Shown piece by piece: positions 14,130 to 19,102 of a DNA stretch of 19,102 nucleotides. Position numbers and translations under genes: made by a program. Position 1 is the first letter of the stretch, and each line of letters starts with the position of its first letter. The stretch spans positions 1-19,102 of the forward strand of contig DATEZO010000196.1 in assembly GCA_035255485.1 (NCBI GenBank), read 5' to 3'. Under the pieces are notes generated by a model that saw nothing but the letters and a program-made list of their open reading frames with translations, was not told the origin of the DNA and did no database searches. The DNA is from DATEZO01 sp035255485 (GTDB lineage Bacteria > Pseudomonadota > Gammaproteobacteria > Burkholderiales > Burkholderiaceae_D).

Positions 14130-14167
14130 AGTAAACCATGGTGTTTACTGTGGATAACACGGTAAAC
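14130..14167. promoter_or_regulatory. Triple GTAAAC inverted repeat upstream of the GMC gene
   Basis: AGTAAAC (14130-14136), GTTTACT (14143-14149) and GGTAAAC (14161-14167) are three alternating copies of one element. The first two form a perfect seven-base inverted repeat with a six-base spacer. The second and third form GTTTACTGTG-N5-CACGGTAAAC with one mismatch. A TATATA at 14110-14115 lies on the GMC side as a possible -10, so this is a likely regulator site for the GMC gene. Confidence 0.4.
14149..14157 (-). other. Perfect DnaA-box match (TTATCCACA on minus strand)
   Basis: TGTGGATAA on the + strand is the exact complement of the consensus DnaA 9-mer. It lies inside the triple GTAAAC repeat. 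A second perfect box in opposite orientation is at 14306-14314, 157 bases away. Confidence 0.35.
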
Positions 14168-14242
14168 CGGAAAGAAATCATCAGCTTGGCAGGCTCACAA
14201 GTCCCGGATAAGGACGGTATGCCGCCAGGGCGGATATTGGAT

Positions 14243-14263
14243 AAAAAACGCGTATTCCGTTTT
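14243..14263 (-). terminator. Possible weak terminator after mmsA
   Basis: On the minus-strand transcript AAAACG pairs with CGTTTT around a seven-base loop, followed by a T-run (six Ts across the stem end). It is about 80 bases past the mmsA stop. The stem is short and AT-rich, so efficiency is doubtful. Confidence 0.35.
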
Positions 14264-14305
14264 CGACGTGCTTTCCCCAGTTAACCCAGTGACATATCCA
14301 AAGGC

Positions 14306-14314
14306 TTATCCACA
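14306..14314 (+). other. Perfect DnaA-box match (TTATCCACA)
   Basis: This is an exact consensus 9-mer in the 308-base gap between mmsA and the GMC gene, opposite in orientation to the box at 14149-14157. No other gene is seen in this gap. Confidence 0.35.
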
Positions 14315-14340
14315 GTACAGGGTTTGCTATTGTCTATGCG

Positions 14341-15864
14341 CTACTTCGCGACCGGCATGGTGAATTCGGCGCCTTTGCCGATGGTTTCCGGCCAGCGCTG
14401 CATGATCGACTTGTAACGCGTATAGAAACGCACGCCTTCTTCGCCATACGCATGTGCATCGCCGAACAGCGAACGCTTCCAGCCGCCGAAGGAATGCCAG
14501 GCCATCGGCACCGGGATCGGCACATTGATGCCAACCATGCCGACTTCAATGCGGCGTGAGAATTCGTGCGCCGTGTTGCCGTCCGACGTAAACAGCGACA
14601 CGCCGTTGCCGAATTCATGGCCATTGATCAGCTTCACCGCCGCGGCGAAGTCCGGCACGCGCACCACGCACAAGACCGGGCCGAAGATTTCTTCCCGATG
14701 GATGGTCATGTCCGGCGTGACATTGTCGAACAGGGTGCCGCCGAGGAAAAAGCCCTGTTCATGGCCGGCGACCTGCAGGCCGCGCCCGTCGACCAGCAGT
14801 TTCGCGCCAGCCTGCACGCCCGCGGCGATATACGATTCGACCCTGGCCTTGTGCACGGCAGTGACAACCGGCCCCATTTCCGTATCGGCTTGCATGCCGT
14901 TGCCGACCCTCAGCGCTTTCACGCGCGGAATCAGCGCTTCGACCAGCTTGTCGGCCACGCTGCCAACTGCTACCGCGACCGAGATCGCCATGCAGCGTTC
15001 GCCGGCCGAGCCATAGGCCGCGCCCATCAGCGCATCGACCGCCTGGTCCAGGTTCGCATCCGGCATCACTACCAGATGATTCTTTGCGCCGCCGAGCGCC
15101 TGCACCCGCAGCGGCCAGGCACCGCGGCGCTTCACGCCTTCGGTATAGATGTATTCGGCAATCGGCGTCGAACCGACGAAAGACACCGCCTTGACCTCCG
15201 GATGCTGCAGCAGCGCATCGACCGCGATCTTGTCGCCTTGCACCACATTGAACACGCCATCCGGCAAGCCCGCCTGTTGCAGCAACTCGGCCACCATCAG
15301 CGACGGCGATGGATCGCGCTCGGACGGTTTCAGGATGAAGGTATTGCCGGTCACCATTGCCATCGGCGCCATCCACATCGGCACCATGAACGGAAAGTTG
15401 AACGGCGTGATGCCGGCGGTCACGCCCAGCGGCTGGCGCAGCTGCCAGTTATCGATGCCGCCGCCGATATTGTCGGTGAACTGGGTCTTCAGCAGTTGCG
15501 GCGCGCCACAGGCGAATTCCACGACTTCGAGGCCGCGCGTGACTTCGCCCCTGGCATCCGACAATACCTTGCCATGTTCGCGCGTAATGGCGGCGGCCAG
15601 ATCGTTTTGGTGCTTTTCAATCAAATCCCTGAATTTGAACATGACGCGCGCCCGCTTGAGCGGCGCGGTATCTGCCCAGGCCGGCGCGGCGGCTTGCGCG
15701 GCAGCCACGGCGGCCTGCACTTCCTCGACGCTGGCCAGCGCGACCTGGGCGCTGACGGCGCCGGTAGCCGGATTGAATACGTCTTGCATGCGGCCGCTTT
15801 CGGAAGCGGTCAGGCGACCATTGATGTAATGCGGGATGCGGATGGGCGGCGATGCGCTGGTCAT
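14341..15864 (-). CDS. mmsA: CoA-acylating methylmalonate-semialdehyde dehydrogenase
   Basis: This enzyme oxidises methylmalonate semialdehyde (or malonate semialdehyde) to propionyl-CoA (or acetyl-CoA) with NAD and CoA, in valine, beta-alanine or inositol breakdown. The 507-residue protein starts at the ATG giving MTSASPPIRIPHYINGR, with ribosome site AAGGA; upstream in-frame starts add family-unlike sequence. Visible features: the NFPFMVPMWM cofactor segment, GSAGERCMA with the catalytic cysteine, the EEIFGPVL segment, and the family-typical C-terminus FGGWKRSLFGDAHAYGEEG...YKSIMQRWP. Length is normal. It is divergent from a LysR gene, which probably controls it, and is followed after 308 bases by the GMC oxidoreductase on the same strand. 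The true aldehyde substrate may differ from the family name. Confidence 0.93.
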   Translation of the reverse strand: MTSASPPIRIPHYINGRLTASESGRMQDVFNPATGAVSAQVALASVEEVQAAVAAAQAAAPAWADTAPLKRARVMFKFRDLIEKHQNDLAAAITREHGKVLSDARGEVTRGLEVVEFACGAPQLLKTQFTDNIGGGIDNWQLRQPLGVTAGITPFNFPFMVPMWMAPMAMVTGNTFILKPSERDPSPSLMVAELLQQAGLPDGVFNVVQGDKIAVDALLQHPEVKAVSFVGSTPIAEYIYTEGVKRRGAWPLRVQALGGAKNHLVVMPDANLDQAVDALMGAAYGSAGERCMAISVAVAVGSVADKLVEALIPRVKALRVGNGMQADTEMGPVVTAVHKARVESYIAAGVQAGAKLLVDGRGLQVAGHEQGFFLGGTLFDNVTPDMTIHREEIFGPVLCVVRVPDFAAAVKLINGHEFGNGVSLFTSDGNTAHEFSRRIEVGMVGINVPIPVPMAWHSFGGWKRSLFGDAHAYGEEGVRFYTRYKSIMQRWPETIGKGAEFTMPVAK

Positions 15865-15935
15865 AAGGATTCCTTGGGCAAATTGGTGAACCCCCACAGG
15901 ATAAAGCGGGTTGCAGCCGGAATCCAATGAGTTAT

Positions 15936-15949
15936 TATCAAGTTTGATA
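15936..15949. promoter_or_regulatory. TATCAA-GT-TTGATA palindrome between mmsA and lysR
   Basis: This perfect six-base inverted repeat sits in the 114-base divergent gap, the usual place for a LysR-type operator. The same arms recur upstream of the second LysR gene (17888-17904). Confidence 0.5.
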
Positions 15950-15978
15950 TAAAAAATTCTTATGATAGCCGACCGATC

Positions 15979-16854
15979 ATGGACCTAATCCAGCTGCGCG
16001 CCTTTGTCACGGTTGCCCAGGAAGGCAACCTGACACGCGCCGCCGAGCGCCTGCACCTGACGCAGCCGGCCGTCAGCCTGCAGATCAAATCGCTACAGGC
16101 GGCGCTTCAGTTGCAACTCTTCGTGCGCATGCCCGGCGGCATGGCGCTGACCGATGACGGCGCAAAACTCTTGCCATATGCACAGCGCGTGATAGCGAGC
16201 ATGGCGGAATTCCGGCAAGGCGCGGATGCGTTGCATTCGACGCTATCCGGAACGCTTGCCATCGGCACCATCCTCGATCCGGAATTCACCCGCCTGGGCG
16301 CATTCCTGAAACGGCTGGTTGAAACCTATCCGCAGCTATCGACTGAACTGCAGCACGGCATGTCCGGATGGGTGCTGCAGCAGGTAAAGAGCGGCGCGCT
16401 CGATGTCGGTTATTACCTCGGCACGCCGGGCAAGGAATTCCACCACCAGACACTAACGTCATTTACTTATAATGTCGTGGCGCCGCAAGGCTGGAAAAAC
16501 CGTGTCGCCGGCAAGGATTGGCCGGCGCTGGCGAAACTGCCCTGGATCTGGTCGCCACCGGAATCCGCCCACAACCGCCTGCTGACCAGAATCTTCGCCC
16601 AATGCAAGGCCACACCCAATAAGGTAGCGCTGGTTGACCAGGAACCGTCCATGCTGGATCTGGTGAAATCCGGCGTGGGCCTGTCGCTGGTGCGCGAGTC
16701 GATTGCCTTGCGCGAAGCGCATGCACACGGACTGGTTATTGCCGATGCGGTCAGCCTGTCGACCGAGCTATCCTTCATCACGCTGGCCAAGCGCCGGCAT
16801 GAAGCAACGATTGCAGCGGTATTCACGCTATTGACAAATGTCTGGAGCAGTTGA
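15979..16854 (+). CDS. LysR-family transcriptional regulator, probable regulator of mmsA
   Basis: The 291-residue protein has the LysR N-terminal winged helix (MDLIQLRAFVTVAQEGNLTR, AAERLHLTQPAVSLQIKSLQ, about residues 1-60). It continues into an effector-binding domain with GTLAIGTILDPEFTRL and LDVGYYLGTPG, and a final SGVGLSLVRES segment typical of the family. It is transcribed divergently from mmsA with a palindrome between them, so it most likely activates or represses mmsA and perhaps the downstream GMC gene and its own promoter. The inducer is unknown. Its 3' end converges with the second LysR gene, leaving a 145-base gap with only a weak CAGGA/TCCTG stem-loop. Confidence 0.92.
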   Translation: MDLIQLRAFVTVAQEGNLTRAAERLHLTQPAVSLQIKSLQAALQLQLFVRMPGGMALTDDGAKLLPYAQRVIASMAEFRQGADALHSTLSGTLAIGTILDPEFTRLGAFLKRLVETYPQLSTELQHGMSGWVLQQVKSGALDVGYYLGTPGKEFHHQTLTSFTYNVVAPQGWKNRVAGKDWPALAKLPWIWSPPESAHNRLLTRIFAQCKATPNKVALVDQEPSMLDLVKSGVGLSLVRESIALREAHAHGLVIADAVSLSTELSFITLAKRRHEATIAAVFTLLTNVWSS

Positions 16855-16999
16855 TTTAGCACGCTTCCGAAAACAGGAGGAATCCGTGTTTCCTGGTTGA
16901 CGGGCTGCCGGCATGTTGCGATGCCAGAGCAAAGGGCCTGCCAACACCGGAAGATCCAGCCTGATACCGCGTGGCCAGACAATGCGCGGAATGAATCCC

Positions 17000-17875
17000 T
17001 TATGATTGCCAGGAAGTCAGCAGGCGGCTAACCAGCGCGACATCGTGATCCGCTTTTCTGCAGACCAGCGATAGTTGAAATTCCGGGAGATCGACATCGA
17101 TCGGCAATACCGAATAGGTCGATCGGGTTTTTTCGGTTTCCGATTCCGGGATGACCGCTATGCCCGGAAAACCCTGATCCAGCAAATCCAGCATCAGGGA
17201 CGCGTCGGAACTATAGAGCGCCACACGCGGCGTCAGGCCGGCTTCATGCATGGCACGCAGCAATCTTTCGTAGCTTCCGACACCGACCGAGCGTCGCAGC
17301 AACAACAGCGGATGGCGGCTCAGTTCTGTCAGTGAAAGGCAACTGGCTGCCGGTTCCAGCAGCCCAAAGGGGGCAACGGCCACCGTCTTGCAGGTAGCGA
17401 GACGATGAAGAATGAAATTTTCCGGATACACGGGAGGCTGCATGAAAGCCACGTCCAGTTGTCCGGTAAGGAGCAGGTGTTCCAAATAACTGGAATCGCC
17501 CATTATCAAGCCGATCTGGTGCTCCGGAAACTGATGTCGCAGACTATTGAAACGGGATAGCCACAGGGTTCGGGCGGTTGGTGACAGCCCTATACGCACG
17601 GCTGCTCCGGCCAATGAGGATGCACGAATAACTTCTTCCATGGAACAGTCTACCGCCCGCAAAATATCCCGTGCCCGACGATAGAAAACCCTTCCGGCCT
17701 CGGTAAGTTCCAGGGTTCGTCCTTTACGCAACAATAGCTGCGCACCAAGTTCCTCTTCCAGTTCCCTTAATCGTTGGCTAAGCGGCGGCTGGGCCATGTG
17801 CAATATCTTGGCCGCCCGACTGATTTGCCCCTGTTCTGCAATGGTGCAGAAATAATGCATGCGCTTGAGATCCAC
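17000..17875 (-). CDS. LysR-family transcriptional regulator, divergent from the DUF554 gene
   Basis: A 291-residue LysR protein: MDLKRMHYFCTIAEQGQISR, AAKILHMAQPPLSQRLRELE as the winged helix, then a substrate-binding-like domain (AVRIGLSPTARTLWLSRF, GQLDVAFMQPP, LDQGFPGIAVIPES). The A-Q-P-P-L-S-x-x-L-R-x-L-E recognition helix is that of the subgroup that often controls transport or aromatic-compound genes. It differs enough from the LysR at 15979 that they are not recent duplicates. The divergent gap is AT-rich and holds a perfect palindrome plus a half-site, suggesting it regulates itself and the DUF554 gene. Confidence 0.92.
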   Translation of the reverse strand: MDLKRMHYFCTIAEQGQISRAAKILHMAQPPLSQRLRELEEELGAQLLLRKGRTLELTEAGRVFYRRARDILRAVDCSMEEVIRASSLAGAAVRIGLSPTARTLWLSRFNSLRHQFPEHQIGLIMGDSSYLEHLLLTGQLDVAFMQPPVYPENFILHRLATCKTVAVAPFGLLEPAASCLSLTELSRHPLLLLRRSVGVGSYERLLRAMHEAGLTPRVALYSSDASLMLDLLDQGFPGIAVIPESETEKTRSTYSVLPIDVDLPEFQLSLVCRKADHDVALVSRLLTSWQS

Positions 17876-17887
17876 GATTCCGCTATG

Positions 17888-17904
17888 TATATCAATTTGA
17901 TATA
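17888..17904. promoter_or_regulatory. TATATCAA-T-TTGATATA palindrome, candidate LysR operator
   Basis: This is a perfect eight-base inverted repeat with one central base. It contains TATCAATTTGATA, an exact fit to the T-N11-A LysR box. An identical half-site TATATCAA lies at 17962-17969, about 70 bases closer to the DUF554 gene, the recognition-site/activation-site arrangement seen at LysR promoters. Confidence 0.55.
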
Positions 17905-18021
17905 TTTTTTAATCTAAATGATATTTTTAATCACTATAAATAGCAAATAGAATTACGTTTCTATATCAAAAACTTACTCGTTGCTGAGAATGTGAAATGG
18001 AGAAATCCAGGAAGGTTTACC

Positions 18022-18738
18022 ATGTTGGGTCTACTGGTCAATAGTTCTGTCGTGGTGGTAGGGGGCATCTTGGGAACTGTTTTGGGCGATGCAATTCCTC
18101 GCCGTGTTAAAGAGGCAATGCCGCTGACTTGCGGCATTATTGCAATCGGCATTGGCGCGACCATGCTGAACAAGGCGAATGCCATTCCGGCCATTGCCTT
18201 GGCGCTGCTGGTTGGGGCACTGATTGGCGAACTGCTTTTTCTGGAGCGAGGGTTGGAACTGGCCATCGCCTGGTTCCAGAAATGTGCCAAACGCAGGTGG
18301 CCCAGTGACTGCGGCACTCCTCAGGCCGAGAACTTCGGGATAAAGTTTGCCACCCTTCTGGTGCTATTCTGCGCGAGCAGCATGGGTATTTTTGGCTCCA
18401 TGCATGAAGGCATGACGGGGAACGCAAATGTCCTGCTCGCCAAGGCAATGCTGGATCTGTTCATTGCGACGATATTTGCCACCGAACTCGGTTTTTCAGT
18501 CGCCTTGATCGCCGTGCCGCAAGTGGTGATTCAGGGTCTTTTTTACTTTAGCGCCTATCTCTTGCTACCCTTGGCATCGCCCACCATGCTGGCTGATTTT
18601 TCTGCCTGTGGCGGCATCATCATGCTGGCCACTGGCTTGAGAATTTGCGGAATCAAGATATTTCCGATTGTGAATATGCTACCGGCTTTACTGCTGATCA
18701 TGCCGTGTTCGGCACTATGGTCCACCCTGTTTGGTTAA
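18022..18738 (+). CDS. DUF554 family integral membrane protein
   Basis: This 238-residue, highly hydrophobic protein has about six or seven membrane segments and the DUF554 start MLGLLVNSSVVVVGGILGTV, then MPLTCGIIAIGIGATML, and a second conserved half (ATLLVLFCASSMGIFGSMHE; KAMLDLFIATIFATELGFSV). The ATG at 18022 has the ribosome site AGGAAGG; a GTG at 17992 would only add a polar leader. The family is called a putative transporter or YqgA-type membrane protein with no established function. The divergent LysR gene and palindrome suggest inducible expression. Confidence 0.88.
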   Translation: MLGLLVNSSVVVVGGILGTVLGDAIPRRVKEAMPLTCGIIAIGIGATMLNKANAIPAIALALLVGALIGELLFLERGLELAIAWFQKCAKRRWPSDCGTPQAENFGIKFATLLVLFCASSMGIFGSMHEGMTGNANVLLAKAMLDLFIATIFATELGFSVALIAVPQVVIQGLFYFSAYLLLPLASPTMLADFSACGGIIMLATGLRICGIKIFPIVNMLPALLLIMPCSALWSTLFG

Positions 18739-18943
18739 ATTGATGCAAGAAAGGTCAAATGTACGAGCCCTTCCTGCTAACGAAAGCCCCATGCCAAGCG
18801 TGCAATACGGATATCTTAAAATAGTAACCGGACGCCCGGAGCAGCACGGCGTTGCTGCAGGCTCATAAACCCGGGAAGAGGCGCGCCGGCCATGCAATCA
18901 CTTGTACCCGCTTACTTGTTTCACTGATCAAAAGGAAAAACCC

Positions 18944-19102
18944 ATGTCAAAAATCGAAGGAATCTGTCTTGAAGTCTGCCAGGCAACGGAATTCGTTGCC
19001 ATCGTCACCAACGGCGATGACGGGCCGCATCTGGTAGGCAACTGGGGGGAATACATGCGCGTTCTCGGAATCAAGGAAGACACGTTGCTGTTTCCGGTCG
19101 GG
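18944..19102 (+). CDS. FMN-binding split-barrel (pyridoxamine 5'-phosphate oxidase-like) protein, N-terminal part
   Basis: The first 53 codons of a gene that runs out of the window. The ATG has the ribosome site AAGGA. The protein reads MSKIEGICLEV..., then AIVTNGDDGPHLVGNWGEYM and ends TLLFPVG. The D-G-P-H-L-V-x-x-W segment followed by a short beta strand ending in P-V-G matches the small FMN-binding protein of Desulfovibrio and related flavin-binding split barrels. Those are cytoplasmic, about 120-140 residues, and bind FMN as dimers; their redox partner is often unknown. It lies 205 bases after the DUF554 gene. That gap contains a GCAGCA/TGCTGC stem-loop (18841-18858) and no gene. Confidence 0.78.
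   Translation, partial: MSKIEGICLEVCQATEFVAIVTNGDDGPHLVGNWGEYMRVLGIKEDTLLFPVG

Noticed and set aside
14130..14340. A replication origin, suggested by two perfect DnaA boxes
   Set aside because: No dnaA, dnaN, parAB or AT-rich unwinding region is nearby, and two boxes are too few for oriC.
14566..15930. A 454-codon + strand open frame opposite mmsA
   Set aside because: It is a shadow of a clearly recognised aldehyde dehydrogenase gene; its composition is repetitive His/Arg/Gln-rich and its start and end do not fit a promoter or ribosome site.
1..19102. tRNA, rRNA or CRISPR array
   Set aside because: No cloverleaf-like segment, rRNA-like sequence or regularly spaced repeat was seen on reading; a formal tRNA or CRISPR scan was not possible.

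Overview
The window looks like chromosome from a betaproteobacterium of the Burkholderiales, probably near Oxalobacteraceae. The basis is the GC-rich coding style, the Calvin-type class II aldolase, the liv-type ABC operon whose LivG carries a variant signature, and the mmsA/GMC/LysR neighbourhood. The taxonomic call is inference from gene style; there is no rRNA to confirm it.

Layout. (1) Bases 1-2542, + strand: the C-terminal two thirds of a transketolase, then a class II fructose-1,6-bisphosphate aldolase of the Calvin-cycle subtype, probably the tail of a cbb-like or other carbon-metabolism operon. (2) Bases 2552-7071: a 4.5-kb accessory island with a visibly less GC-rich, different coding style. 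It is bounded by 19-bp inverted repeats identical at 18 of 19 positions, and no recombinase gene is visible inside. It carries a HigB-like toxin with an XRE + ImmA/IrrE-type antitoxin on the + strand. Convergent to these is a minus-strand operon: a small unknown ORF, a DUF4031 protein, a thymidylate-synthase homologue and a protein resembling alpha-glutamyl/putrescinyl-thymine pyrophosphorylase clade 3. (3) Bases 7378-12231, minus strand: a branched-chain-amino-acid-type ABC importer operon in the order livG-livF-binding protein-livH-livM, with strong hairpins after the binding-protein gene. (4) Bases 12407-15864, minus strand: a GMC-family alcohol dehydrogenase and a CoA-acylating methylmalonate-semialdehyde dehydrogenase (mmsA), with a LysR regulator divergent from mmsA (15979-16854). 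(5) Bases 17000-19102: a second LysR gene (minus) divergent from a DUF554 membrane protein, then the start of an FMN-binding split-barrel protein.

How the parts may work together. The importer, GMC oxidoreductase and MmsA could form an uptake and oxidation route (alcohol to aldehyde to acyl-CoA) for an unknown small organic substrate, with the adjacent LysR as its switch. Both LysR intergenic regions carry a TATCAA/TTGATA palindrome.

The most interesting part is the island. In the thymidylate-synthase homologue the residue aligned to E. coli TS Asn177 is Asp, at exactly the right spacing from the catalytic Cys. That is the change found in dCMP hydroxymethylase, so this is unlikely to be an ordinary thyA. 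Paired with a pyrophosphorylase-like protein known from the predicted phage thymine-hypermodification machinery, it suggests a nucleotide- or DNA-base-modification system, possibly defensive, carried with a toxin-antitoxin pair on a non-autonomous mobile unit. The function is inference; the residues, gene order and inverted repeats are seen directly.
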